Shown here one piece after another: positions 15,317 to 23,041 of a stretch of DNA of 58,081 nt (the stretch's first letter is position 1; the number at the start of each line of letters is the position of its first letter). The notes beneath the pieces are model-generated. The model did no database searches, was not told the origin of the DNA, and was given only the letters and a program-made list of their open reading frames with translations. The translations under genes and the position numbers were made by a program. The stretch spans positions 1-58,081 of the forward strand of contig NZ_JAPJDL010000039.1 of NCBI RefSeq assembly GCF_026242055.1, in the 5' to 3' direction. Source of the stretch: Lentzea sp. NEAU-D7 (GTDB lineage: Bacteria; Actinomycetota; Actinomycetes; Mycobacteriales; Pseudonocardiaceae).

Positions 15317-16189
15317 GTGAAGCTCGCTTCCGTGACCGTCGGCGGCGTCCGTCGCGGCGGGGTCGTCGACGGTGACTCCATCGCGCTGCTGTCGTGCGCG
15401 GTCGACGACGTCGTGCGGGGCGCTCCGGTCGAGACCGGCGAGGTCCTGCCGCTGGCCGAAGTGCGGCTGGAGTCGCCGCTGCACCGCTTCAACCGCGACA
15501 TCCTGTGCACCGGCTGGAACTACTGGGACCACTTCGAGGAGTCCGCCGGCAAGCGCGAGGGGCAGGACCCCGTGTCCCGTCCGCTGCGTCCCACGTTCTT
15601 CACCAAGGGCCCCGACACGGTCGTCGGCCCGCGCGACGGCATCGCCTACGACCCCTCGGTGTCCCAGAAGTGGGACTACGAGGCCGAGATCGCGATGGTC
15701 ATCGGGCGGGACGGCCGGTCGATCCCCGAGGAGAAGGCGCTGGACCACGTGTTCGGCTTCCTCGTCGCCAACGACGTCTCGCAGCGCGATCTCCAACGCG
15801 CGCACGGCGGTCAGTGGCTCAAGGGCAAGAGTCTCGACGCCACGATGCCGCTCGGCCCGTGGCTGACCACCCTCGACGAGATCGGCGACCTCGGACAGCT
15901 GAGGGTCCAGTGCGAGGTCAACGGCGTGTTGCTGCAGGACGCGTCCAGCGCGCAGATGGCGTTCTCCTTCGCCCGGATCATCGCCGAGCTCAGCCACGGC
16001 ATGACCCTGCGCGCCGGTGACGTCATCCTGACCGGCACCCCCAGCGGTGTCGGCAACGCCCGCGAGCCGCAGGTCTTCCTGCGCGACGGCGACGTCGTCG
16101 TCACGCGCGTCAGCGGTCTCGGCGAGATGCGCAACACCGTCACGCTGACGGCTCTCGGCGAGCCGGGCGTTAAGCTCGCCAGGAGCTGA
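15317..16189 (+). CDS. Fumarylacetoacetate-hydrolase-family protein
   Basis: 290 residues. Family landmarks: ILCTGWNYWDHFEE (substrate/metal pocket), KWDYEAEIAMVIG with the acidic metal ligands, KGKSLDATMPLGPW, and GDVILTGTPSGVG. The family includes C-C hydrolases (fumarylpyruvate, acylpyruvate), hydratases and decarboxylases acting late in aromatic degradation. Here it would process the ring-opened product. Start GTG at 15317 with GAGGAGG seven bases upstream (15303-15309) is well supported. PaaX follows after 34 bases. Confidence 0.88.
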   Translation: MKLASVTVGGVRRGGVVDGDSIALLSCAVDDVVRGAPVETGEVLPLAEVRLESPLHRFNRDILCTGWNYWDHFEESAGKREGQDPVSRPLRPTFFTKGPDTVVGPRDGIAYDPSVSQKWDYEAEIAMVIGRDGRSIPEEKALDHVFGFLVANDVSQRDLQRAHGGQWLKGKSLDATMPLGPWLTTLDEIGDLGQLRVQCEVNGVLLQDASSAQMAFSFARIIAELSHGMTLRAGDVILTGTPSGVGNAREPQVFLRDGDVVVTRVSGLGEMRNTVTLTALGEPGVKLARS

Positions 16190-16223
16190 TCAAGGTGAGG
16201 AGAGGGCGCTGAACGTCGCGGAC

Positions 16224-17048
16224 ATGACCGTGGAAGCCGCGGCTCCCGCCGGGCGTGACCGGCTCGGCCCGCTCATCATCACGATCTTCGGCCTCTACGC
16301 GCGTGGCGAGAGCAACTGGCTCTCCGTGGCCTCCGTCGTCCAGCTGATGGCCGACCTCGGCGTGGAGGGCCAGGCGGCGCGGTCCTCGATCTCCCGCCTG
16401 AAGCGCCGGGGCGTCGTGCGGGCCGAACGCCGCGACGGCGCCGGCTACGCCCTCTCCGAGTCGACGCTGGAGACCCTGGCCGAGGGCGACACCCGCATCT
16501 TCGAACGCCGCCGGGCCACCATCGAGGACGGCTGGCTCGTGGTCGTGTTCTCCGTGCCCGAGTCGGAACGCGAGAAGCGCCACGCCCTGCGCACCAGCCT
16601 GACCCAGCTCGGCTTCGGCACCACGGCCCCCGGCGTGTGGGTCGCGCCGGGCAACCTGGCCACCGAGACCCGCCGCACGCTGGAGCGCCGCGGGCTGTCC
16701 GAGTACGTGGACATCTTCACGGGCCACCACTTCGCGTTCGGCGACCTGCGCTCCAAGGTCCGCGCCTGGTGGGACCTCGACGAGCTGACCGACCTGTACG
16801 CCGACTTCCTGCGCCGCCACCGCCCCGTCCTCGACGCCGGCGTCACGTCCCCCGAGCAGGCGTTCCAGACGTACGTGCCGATGCTCACCGCGTGGCGCCG
16901 CCTGCCGTACAGCGACCCCGGGCTCCCCCTGTCGCTGCTGCCCCCGGGCTGGAACGGCGTCACGGCCGAGGCCCTGTTCGAGCAGCTCAACAAGACTTTG
17001 AGCGCACCGGCCCGCGAACACGCGCTGGCCGTGATCCACGGTCGTTAG
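16224..17048 (+). CDS. PaaX-family transcriptional repressor
   Basis: 274 residues. N-terminal winged helix (SVASVVQLMADLGVEGQAAR, then SISRLKRRGVV), central segment WLVVVFSVPESEREKRHALR, and a helical C-terminal part. All of these match PaaX, the phenylacetyl-CoA-responsive repressor family. Here an aryl-CoA made by the neighbouring ligase is the likely effector (inference). The ATG at 16224 has no ribosome site at the right distance. A GAGGAGAGG at 16197-16205 is instead correctly placed for an in-frame CTG at 16209, which would add five residues. The stop overlaps the convergent peptidase gene by four bases. Confidence 0.87.
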   Translation: MTVEAAAPAGRDRLGPLIITIFGLYARGESNWLSVASVVQLMADLGVEGQAARSSISRLKRRGVVRAERRDGAGYALSESTLETLAEGDTRIFERRRATIEDGWLVVVFSVPESEREKRHALRTSLTQLGFGTTAPGVWVAPGNLATETRRTLERRGLSEYVDIFTGHHFAFGDLRSKVRAWWDLDELTDLYADFLRRHRPVLDAGVTSPEQAFQTYVPMLTAWRRLPYSDPGLPLSLLPPGWNGVTAEALFEQLNKTLSAPAREHALAVIHGR

Positions 17049-17575
17049 CCGGCGGTGCTCCGCGGCTGCGGGCACTGGCCACCGGGGGTCGTCAGCAGCT
17101 CGAAGTGCCACATCTCGTTGGCGTAGGCCTGGCACAACCCGTAGTCGGCGCCGTGCTGGATGAGCCAGTCGTCGGCGTTCGTCGGCCCGATGTCGATCGC
17201 CTTGCCCGTGACGTGCGCGGACCTGTCCGGCGGGTGCACCCACCGACGGGCCTCCTCCTCGCTGCGGTACAGCTCGACGGCCTCGTCCAGCAGCCGCTGC
17301 TGGTGCTCCGCGCTGCGCCAGCCCGACGTCACCCGCAGCTCGACCCCGGCGAGCCTCGCGTCCGCCGCCGCCTTGCGCATCGCGGCGAGCAGCGCGGGAT
17401 CGAGGTTCGCGATGGCGGCGTGCTCGCCGTCGTCCAGCGAGATGCTCTCGTTCTCCGGGATGCTGCCGTCGCCGTTCACCGTCGCCTGAACACCCGCCGC
17501 CTGCGGTCCCGCGGGTGTGCAAGCCGTCACCACCGCGAGCAGGAGGATCATCCAACTTCCTTTGCCAGCCACGAC
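17045..17575 (-). CDS. Lipoprotein D-Ala-D-Ala carboxypeptidase, peptidase M15/VanY type
   Basis: 176 residues from the GTG at 17575. Signal peptide with lipobox VTAC (Cys18), then an M15B-type domain: RVTSGWRS, SAHVTGKAIDIG (the SxHxxGxAxD zinc motif) and EMWHFEL near the end. These are the zinc and catalytic residues of VanY-like carboxypeptidases, which trim peptidoglycan stem peptides at the cell surface. The ATG at 17551 has a better ribosome site (AAGGAAG), but would leave only ten uncharged residues before the cysteine, so the GTG is preferred. Ends overlapping PaaX by four bases. Confidence 0.82.
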   Translation of the reverse strand, partial: VVAGKGSWMILLLAVVTACTPAGPQAAGVQATVNGDGSIPENESISLDDGEHAAIANLDPALLAAMRKAAADARLAGVELRVTSGWRSAEHQQRLLDEAVELYRSEEEARRWVHPPDRSAHVTGKAIDIGPTNADDWLIQHGADYGLCQAYANEMWHFELLTTPGGQCPQPRSTAG

Positions 17576-17661
17576 TTCGAGCTTTCCCGGTCGATGTCGC
17601 CGGACGGCGAGCGGAGCGTGCGCGTTGTGCAACGAACCGTCGACTGCGTAGAACGGTGATC

Positions 17662-18006
17662 ATGAGTTCACGGATCACCGTGTGCCGCGGCTGCTGCTGC
17701 GGCACCGAGCGCAAGCACCCCGAGGTCGATCACGACCACCAGCTCGAAGTGCTGCGCGCACGGCTCGCATCGGTGAAGGTGGCCGACTGCCTCGACGCGT
17801 GCGAGGCCTCCAACGTGGTCGTCGTGCAGCCCAGCAGGGCCGCCCGCGCCGCCGGGGCCAGGCCGGTGTGGGTCGGGTCCGTGCTCGACGACGACGCGGT
17901 GCGGGGCGTGATCGACTGGGTCGACGCGGGCGGGCCCGGGCTCGCCGCTCCCCCGCCGTCGGTGAGCGCGCGGATCGTGGCCGCTCCCGGTGGGCGGGAA
18001 GCATGA
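17662..18006 (+). CDS. Thioredoxin-fold [2Fe-2S]-ferredoxin-like protein
   Basis: 114 residues. ITVCRGCCCGTERKH at the start and ADCLDACEASNVVVVQP near residue 45 supply two cysteine pairs in the spacing of (2Fe-2S) ferredoxin-like thioredoxin-fold proteins. The partner is not known. The stop shares ATGA with the glutathione peroxidase start at 18003, so the two are probably co-translated and may cooperate in redox defence. A GTG two codons upstream (17656) is an alternative start. Confidence 0.75.
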   Translation: MSSRITVCRGCCCGTERKHPEVDHDHQLEVLRARLASVKVADCLDACEASNVVVVQPSRAARAAGARPVWVGSVLDDDAVRGVIDWVDAGGPGLAAPPPSVSARIVAAPGGREA

Positions 18007-18506
18007 ACTACGTTGGCGGCATGGAGATCTACGACATCCCCGTCGGCACGCTCGCGGGCGAGCCCGGTGACCTGAGCGCGGTGCGGGGCAAGGTGGCGCT
18101 GGTCGTCAACGTCGCCTCGCGGTGCGGCCTGACCCCTCAGTACGCGGGCCTGGAGCGGCTGCAGGAGAAGTACGGGCCCGAGGGTTTCTCCGTGGTCGGC
18201 TTCCCGTGCAACCAGTTCGCGGGCCAGGAGCCGGGCACGTCGGAGGAGATCGCCACGTTCTGCTCGGCCACCTACGGGGTGTCGTTCCCCCTGTTCGAGA
18301 AGATCGAGGTCAACGGGCCCGGGCGGCACCCGCTCTACCAGGAGCTGACGAAGCACCCGGACGCCGACGGGGCCGCCGGTGACGTGGTGTGGAACTTCGA
18401 GAAGTTCCTCGTCTCGCGCGACGGGCAGGTCCTCGCCCGCTTCCGGCCGACCACCGAGCCGGAGGACGCCGCGATCACCGAGGCGATCGAGGCCGCGCTG
18501 CGCTAG
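18003..18506 (+). CDS. Glutathione-peroxidase-family thiol peroxidase
   Basis: 167 residues, normal family length. NVASRCGLTPQYAGLE carries the peroxidatic Cys41, encoded by an ordinary TGC rather than a selenocysteine codon. GFPCNQFAGQEPG contains the resolving Cys and conserved Gln, and WNFEKFLVSRDG contains the conserved Trp/Asn. Bacterial members without selenocysteine usually use thioredoxin or mycothiol systems. Start ATG at 18003 overlaps the upstream ferredoxin-like gene. A second ATG at 18021 is possible but lacks a ribosome site. Confidence 0.92.
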   Translation: MNYVGGMEIYDIPVGTLAGEPGDLSAVRGKVALVVNVASRCGLTPQYAGLERLQEKYGPEGFSVVGFPCNQFAGQEPGTSEEIATFCSATYGVSFPLFEKIEVNGPGRHPLYQELTKHPDADGAAGDVVWNFEKFLVSRDGQVLARFRPTTEPEDAAITEAIEAALR

Positions 18507-18511
18507 CACTG

Positions 18512-18526
18512 CTTGACCGGGTCAAG
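18512..18526. promoter_or_regulatory. Perfect 15-bp palindrome after the glutathione peroxidase gene
   Basis: CTTGACC-G-GGTCAAG, 7-base arms around one base, begins six bases after the peroxidase stop. With a one-base centre it cannot fold well as a hairpin, so it looks more like a protein-binding site than a terminator. It might belong to the next gene (18689) or be fortuitous. Confidence 0.35.
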
Positions 18527-18583
18527 TGGCCGCGAGGCGGATTTCACCCGGCGGCGCCACACGTCCGGGTGGCTCGCCGGGCC

Positions 18584-18601
18584 GCGACTCCCGCGAGTCG
18601 C
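18584..18601 (+). terminator. Short hairpin, candidate terminator
   Basis: GCGACTC, loop CCGC, GAGTCGC: a perfect 7-bp stem with a 4-base loop, followed by CCTTGTCG rather than a T-run. A second inverted repeat (CACCCGG 18545-18551 with CCGGGTG 18565-18571) precedes it. In this G+C range terminators often lack U-tracts. Confidence 0.45.
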
Positions 18602-18688
18602 CCTTGTCGCACCGATAGATATCTTGTCGCGCCACGGCGGTCGGCGGACTGTTGAACGGGTCCAAACCCCTTCCACTCCGAGGCCGCC

Positions 18689-19753
18689 ATGACGATCCTG
18701 CGCATCACCCCGACCGAGGCCACCGACCTCCTCCTCCCGATCCAGCGCGAACCGCACGCCGACCCGGGCGACCTGCTCGCCGGCCACCTCCACGCCCCGA
18801 GAAGAGGCCAGGACTCGTCGGGTCCTTCCAGAGGCGGGGGCCCGGTCATCACGCTGAGCGAGCCGATCCCCGCTGAGCAGATCGACGCGAGCACGCCCTA
18901 CGTGGTCAAGGACGCCGCCGGACGGGTGCTGAGCGTCCAGGACGCGGGAAGCGGCGGCTGGGAATGGGCGTACTTCGGCGCCTACGACAGCTACTGGACC
19001 GACGTCTTCCCGCTGCAGTTCTCCGGGAACCCGGTCGACAAGCCCGCGTCGATCACCATGCCGGAGCGCAACTGGCCGCTGCACTCGAACGGCACCGCCA
19101 CCTCGTGGGAGTACGCCTTCTGGGCGCCGTCCGACTACGGCAGCGGCTATCCGGTGATGTCGTTGTCCGCGAAGGCCGCCCAGAAGAACCAGGACGGCGT
19201 CCAGACCTACACCCTGTCGTGGAACAACAACGGAACGACCATGAACCTGTGCGGGGACTCCGGCTCGTGGAACTGGGCGTACGTCTCGAGCTCGCACTCG
19301 GCCGCCGCGCTCACCTTCCACAGGTTCTACGTGCAGAAGTCCAAGCTGGACAGCCTGTTCAGCGCCACGTGGCCCGATGCGAGCTACGACCTGAAGCTCA
19401 ACACCGGGGACAAGTACTACCAGGCCGTCTCGACCTCCCAGGTGATGGCGGCCTACAACAACTCCGGCCTCGCGCAGTACAGCTGGAAGGCCGACTACTT
19501 CGACTGCGACGACTTCAGCTACGTCTACAAGGCGCAGTGCTCCAAGGACGCCTACGCGGTCAGCCCGGAGTACGGCTACGCGGTCGGCATCATCTTCGGG
19601 ACGACGGCGAACAGCGCGCACGCCGTCAACGTCTTCATCGACACGAGCGGCACCGTTCGGGTCATCGAGCCGCAGAACGGTCAGATCGCCAAGGGCGAGG
19701 ACTGGAAGGACCACGCGGGCGCGGCGTACACGCCCTACTTCATCCTGATGTAG
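18689..19753 (+). CDS. MOA-lectin-related protein with papain-like protease domain
   Basis: 354 residues without a signal peptide. Residues about 55-215 are Trp/Tyr-rich beta structure (GGWEWAYFGAYDSYW, and SWNWAYVSSSH). Residues about 220-354 resemble the C-terminal domain of Marasmius oreades agglutinin, a papain-fold protease. A candidate triad is visible: Cys273 in YFDCDDFSYVY, His311 in NSAHAVNVF and Glu327/Asn330 in IEPQNGQI. The N-terminal ricin-type lectin repeats of the fungal protein are not seen. Function in bacteria is unknown, and a toxin or effector role is possible. GAGG precedes the ATG. A strong hairpin follows the gene. Confidence 0.75.
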   Translation: MTILRITPTEATDLLLPIQREPHADPGDLLAGHLHAPRRGQDSSGPSRGGGPVITLSEPIPAEQIDASTPYVVKDAAGRVLSVQDAGSGGWEWAYFGAYDSYWTDVFPLQFSGNPVDKPASITMPERNWPLHSNGTATSWEYAFWAPSDYGSGYPVMSLSAKAAQKNQDGVQTYTLSWNNNGTTMNLCGDSGSWNWAYVSSSHSAAALTFHRFYVQKSKLDSLFSATWPDASYDLKLNTGDKYYQAVSTSQVMAAYNNSGLAQYSWKADYFDCDDFSYVYKAQCSKDAYAVSPEYGYAVGIIFGTTANSAHAVNVFIDTSGTVRVIEPQNGQIAKGEDWKDHAGAAYTPYFILM

Positions 19754-19759
19754 GCGGCC

Positions 19760-19795
19760 GTGGTGCCGCCCCCCGCGAGATGGGGGCGGCACCAC
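19760..19795. terminator. Perfect 14-bp hairpin, bidirectional terminator candidate
   Basis: GTGGTGCCGCCCCC (19760-19773) pairs perfectly with GGGGGCGGCACCAC (19782-19795) around an 8-base loop. It starts seven bases after the MOA-related stop and lies between convergent genes, so it could terminate both. No T-run follows. Confidence 0.8.
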
Positions 19796-19873
19796 GCTCG
19801 AATCGGTCTGGCCGACCGGAAGCGGCTGGACGCGCTGCACGCGTGCGGCGACCGGGCCCGGGTCGCCCGGGCA

Positions 19874-20551
19874 CTACGAGCGCACGCGCGCCTGGTCGAG
19901 CGTGATCTGGTCCAGCAACGCGGCCAAGTCGGCGGGCATGGACAGGAACGGCGAGTGCGACGCCGGCAGGTGGTGCACCGAGGACGCGCGGGCGGCCATC
20001 TCCTCCTGCACCGCGGGCGGCATCGTCTTGTCGTTGTCGCACACCAGGTACGTGGACGGGATCGTGAGCCACCCGGCGGCCCTGAGCCGGTCGGTCGCGC
20101 TGCGGGCGCTCTGCGGCCGCAGCATCCCGGCGGCACGCTCGGCCAGCACCGGATCGACGCCGTCGTAGAACTGGGCCACGGCATCGGGCGGAGGAGCGAC
20201 GAGCTCGGTCTCGAACTCCGGCAGGCCGGCCACCTCGCTGATCGACGTGCCCGCCTCCAGCATCCACGCCGCCAGGTAGACCACGCGGGTCACGAACGCG
20301 GACCCCGCCGTCGCCTCGGTCACCGGGAAGCCGCCGTAGGAATGCCCCACGACCGCGACCGGCCGGTCGATCGCCGCGATCGCGCGCCGGATGGTCTCCG
20401 CGTCCTCGTGCAGCCCGGCGGGCGTTCCCGAACTGGGCAGGTCAACGGTGTGGGCGGTGCGGCCGAGCCGCCGCAGCTCCTCTGTCACGAGCTCCCAGCA
20501 CCACGAACCGTGCCACGCGCCGTGCACCAGAAGAATGTCGGGTAAGTGCAT
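19874..20551 (-). CDS. Alpha/beta hydrolase, salicylate-esterase/MES type
   Basis: 225 residues. LVHGAWHGSWCWE gives the oxyanion loop, VVGHSYGG the nucleophile Ser71, and HLPASHSPFLSMP the catalytic His region. This short architecture (HGAWHG... GHSYGG...) is common in esterases and HNL-like hydrolases. The substrate is unknown. The ATG at 20551 has GGGAGAA upstream. It is divergent from a secreted cupin gene. The shared upstream region contains a striking 17-bp inverted repeat. Confidence 0.87.
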   Translation of the reverse strand: MHLPDILLVHGAWHGSWCWELVTEELRRLGRTAHTVDLPSSGTPAGLHEDAETIRRAIAAIDRPVAVVGHSYGGFPVTEATAGSAFVTRVVYLAAWMLEAGTSISEVAGLPEFETELVAPPPDAVAQFYDGVDPVLAERAAGMLRPQSARSATDRLRAAGWLTIPSTYLVCDNDKTMPPAVQEEMAARASSVHHLPASHSPFLSMPADLAALLDQITLDQARVRS

Positions 20552-20591
20552 CTGTTCTCCCGCCAGGAAGCCGGAATCCTCTCACGGGCAA

Positions 20592-20631
20592 TCGCGTACG
20601 CGTCGAGGCGCACCCCTCGACGCGTACGCGA
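20592..20631. repeat. Perfect 17-bp inverted repeat with nested palindromes, divergent regulatory region
   Basis: TCGCGTACGCGTCGAGG (20592-20608) and its exact complement (20615-20631) flank six bases. Each arm contains the self-complementary 10-mer CGCGTACGCG, at 20593-20602 and 20621-20630, centred 28 bases apart. Because both neighbouring genes start away from it, it is a paired operator or regulatory structure rather than a terminator. Confidence 0.75.
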
Positions 20632-20691
20632 CACAGGTCCAGCATTCTGGTGGGGCAGCCGTCCCACCGTTGCAAGGCCGAGGAGAGTTCC

Positions 20692-21123
20692 ATGCGCACG
20701 ACCAGCCGGCTCGCGTTGATCACGGCCCTCGGGCTGTCGGCCGCCGTGGTGCCGTCGGTCGCGGGCGCGACACCGGGCAGCGGGGTCACCGCCGTCACGA
20801 TCTTCAACCAGACCGTCGGCGACACCCAGTACGTGCTCAGGGAGATCACCATCGCGCCGGGTGGCTCCACGGGCTGGCACCACCACCCCGGGCCGGTCAA
20901 GGCCGTGGTCCTCGCAGGCGTGCTGACCCACCACGAGTCGGACTGCTCGATCGACGGCGTGTACCGGCCGGGACAGTTCATCAACGAACCCAACGGCACC
21001 GGCTACGTCCACTTGGGACGGAACCTCACGACCGCGCCACTGGTGCTGGAGGTGCTCTACCAGAACCCGGTGGGCAACCCGCTGGCGGTCAGCGCGCCGA
21101 ATCCCGGCTGTTCCTTCGAGTAG
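20692..21123 (+). CDS. Secreted small cupin protein
   Basis: 143 residues. A signal peptide (MRTTSRLALITALGLSAAVV, with cleavage near AGAT) is followed by one cupin domain. GWHHHPGPVKAVVLAG gives the first metal-ligand cluster, with GTGYVHLG later. Exported cupins of this size are common in actinomycetes without known substrate. AGGAGA lies six bases before the ATG. Transcribed divergently from the alpha/beta hydrolase, and probably co-regulated through the inverted repeat at 20592-20631. Confidence 0.82.
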   Translation: MRTTSRLALITALGLSAAVVPSVAGATPGSGVTAVTIFNQTVGDTQYVLREITIAPGGSTGWHHHPGPVKAVVLAGVLTHHESDCSIDGVYRPGQFINEPNGTGYVHLGRNLTTAPLVLEVLYQNPVGNPLAVSAPNPGCSFE

Positions 21124-21168
21124 GCGCCGCGGCCACCCGTTCGTGCACACGGGGTAGCGTGCCGCCGC

Positions 21169-21885
21169 ATGAGTGCGCGCTTCCAGGAACTCGACTACCG
21201 CCAGACCCCGCTGGGTGAGCTGTCCCTGCGGCGCCGGCTCGAACCCGGCACCGGCAGGGAGATCCACGAGATCAAGCTCAACGACGAATTCCTGATGTCG
21301 AGCCTGTTCACCGTCGCCGAGGTCGAACTGGCCAACCTCGCACTCGCGGAGCTGTCCGGGGACTCGCTGAACGTGGTCGTGGGCGGCCTCGGGCTCGGCT
21401 ACACGGCGCAGACGGTGCTGGAGCACTCGAACGTCGGCTCGCTGCTGGTGGTCGACGCCCTCGGCGAGGTGATCGAGTGGCATCAGCAGGGCCTGATCCC
21501 CGCCGGGACGACGCTGGCGGCCGACGAGCGGTGCCGTCTGGTGCACGGCGACTTCTTCGCCCTGACCCGCTCCGGCCAGGGGTATGACGCGGCGGCGCCC
21601 GGCAGGCTGTTCGACGCCCTCGTCGTCGACATCGACCACTCACCACGCCACCTGCTGCACCCGTCCAACGCCGACTTCTACACCGCGGAGGGCACGCGGC
21701 GCCTCGCCGCGCTGCTCACGCCCGGCGGAGTGTTCGCGTTGTGGTCCAACGACCCGCCCGAGGCGGAGTACACCGCTACCCTCGCGGAGGTCTTCACCGA
21801 CGTGCGGGCCGAGGTCGTCACCTTCCCCAATCCCCTGCAGGACAGGGAATCGACGAACACCGTCTACCTCGCGAAGCGCCGTTGA
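21169..21885 (+). CDS. Spermidine-synthase-like methyltransferase-fold protein
   Basis: 238 residues. VVVGGLGLGYTAQTVLE is the nucleotide/SAM-binding glycine loop, VVDALGEVIEWHQQG the acidic residue after strand 2, and LVVDIDHSPRHLLHPSNADFY the active-site region of polyamine-synthase-like proteins. It may not make polyamines: many actinobacterial members are uncharacterised. It stands 45 bases after the cupin gene on the same strand, possibly co-transcribed. The ATG lacks a clear ribosome site. Confidence 0.75.
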   Translation: MSARFQELDYRQTPLGELSLRRRLEPGTGREIHEIKLNDEFLMSSLFTVAEVELANLALAELSGDSLNVVVGGLGLGYTAQTVLEHSNVGSLLVVDALGEVIEWHQQGLIPAGTTLAADERCRLVHGDFFALTRSGQGYDAAAPGRLFDALVVDIDHSPRHLLHPSNADFYTAEGTRRLAALLTPGGVFALWSNDPPEAEYTATLAEVFTDVRAEVVTFPNPLQDRESTNTVYLAKRR

Positions 21886-21949
21886 TCCATTCGCCGCAAC
21901 CTTGGTGATCGTGGTTTGGCGCTCCGCGTGAACGGGCATTGGACGGCTC

Positions 21950-23041
21950 ATGATGGCGTCGTACTGGGAAACCGCCCGGACCGGTTTCCTGGCGTTCGTG
22001 GGTGTCGGCTCGATGGTGCTCCTGCCCCTGGTCCTGTTGCACTACTTCCGATTCCGGCGGGTCGAACCGCGGCGGGCGTTCGTCCTGTACGGGCTGCTGG
22101 CCTACGGGCTGGTCGCGCTGGCGCTGATCTTCCTGCCGTTCCCGTCCGACGTGGCGAACCTGTGCACGGGCGAGCAGATGCTGTCGACGGTCCCGTTCCA
22201 GTGGGTGACCGACATGAGCAACAACATGGCGGCGAACGGGCGTTCCGGCGTCCTGTCGATGGTGAAGTCGCAAGCGTTCCTGCAGCAGCTGTTCAACGTC
22301 GCGCTGTTCGTGCCGCTGGGTGTGGTGCTGCGCAAGGCCTACCGCAAGGGGCCGCTCGCGGTCATCGCCATCAGCCTCGGGCTGTCGCTCGCCATCGAGG
22401 TCGTGCAGTTCACCGGCAACCTCGGTTTCTACCCGTGCCCGTACCGCATCGCCGACGTCGACGACCTGATCTCGAACACCTTCGGCGGCCTGCTGGGCTG
22501 GATGATGGCGCCGGCGGCGTTCGTCGTGCCCCGGCTGCCCTCGTCCGACGAGTCGGCCGCGCCGATCGACACCGTGACCGTGCCGCGCCGGATCCTCGGC
22601 CTGATCTCCGAGCTCGTGCTGGTGATCGTCATCGCGAAGCTGGTGCTGAACTCGGATCCGCGCTGGGCGGTGTGCGTGCTCGCGGCGTTCCGGGTCGTGC
22701 TGCCCGCGGCGGCGAACGGGATGACCATCGGCGGGGTGCTGCTGCACTACCGGGTCCGCGCTGAGGACGGCTCACGCGCCAACCCGTTCCAGCTCGCCCT
22801 GCGCGAACTGCTCGGCTTCACGGGCTTCCTGGCCTACGCGACCGTCGTGTCACCGCTGATCGGCATCGGCTGGTGGGACCTGGCCGTCGTGGCGTTGTAC
22901 GTCGGCGGCGCGTTCGTCGTGCCCGTGTTCCGCCGCGACCAGCGCGGATGGCACGAACAGGTGGCTCGGACGAGGGACGTGTTCGCGATGCGGGAGACCG
23001 GGTACCCGGACCGCCATGACGACGTACACGCACACAGCTGA
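21950..23041 (+). CDS. VanZ-RDD fusion membrane protein
   Basis: 363 residues. The N-terminal part (about 1-200) has four to five helices and the VanZ-type motif NVALFVPLGVVLRK, SLGLSLAIEVVQF, then ADVDDLISNTFGGLLGW. Residues about 215-335 are an RDD-type membrane domain (VPRRILGLISELVLV, with LRELLGFTGFLAYA). VanZ domains are linked to glycopeptide/teicoplanin tolerance and RDD domains to transport, but the fusion has no assigned function. The 3' end overlaps the next gene by 26 bases. Confidence 0.85.
   Translation: MMASYWETARTGFLAFVGVGSMVLLPLVLLHYFRFRRVEPRRAFVLYGLLAYGLVALALIFLPFPSDVANLCTGEQMLSTVPFQWVTDMSNNMAANGRSGVLSMVKSQAFLQQLFNVALFVPLGVVLRKAYRKGPLAVIAISLGLSLAIEVVQFTGNLGFYPCPYRIADVDDLISNTFGGLLGWMMAPAAFVVPRLPSSDESAAPIDTVTVPRRILGLISELVLVIVIAKLVLNSDPRWAVCVLAAFRVVLPAAANGMTIGGVLLHYRVRAEDGSRANPFQLALRELLGFTGFLAYATVVSPLIGIGWWDLAVVALYVGGAFVVPVFRRDQRGWHEQVARTRDVFAMRETGYPDRHDDVHAHS

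Noticed and set aside
18003..18506. Glutathione peroxidase as a selenoprotein
   Set aside because: The catalytic codon is TGC (cysteine), with no in-frame TGA.
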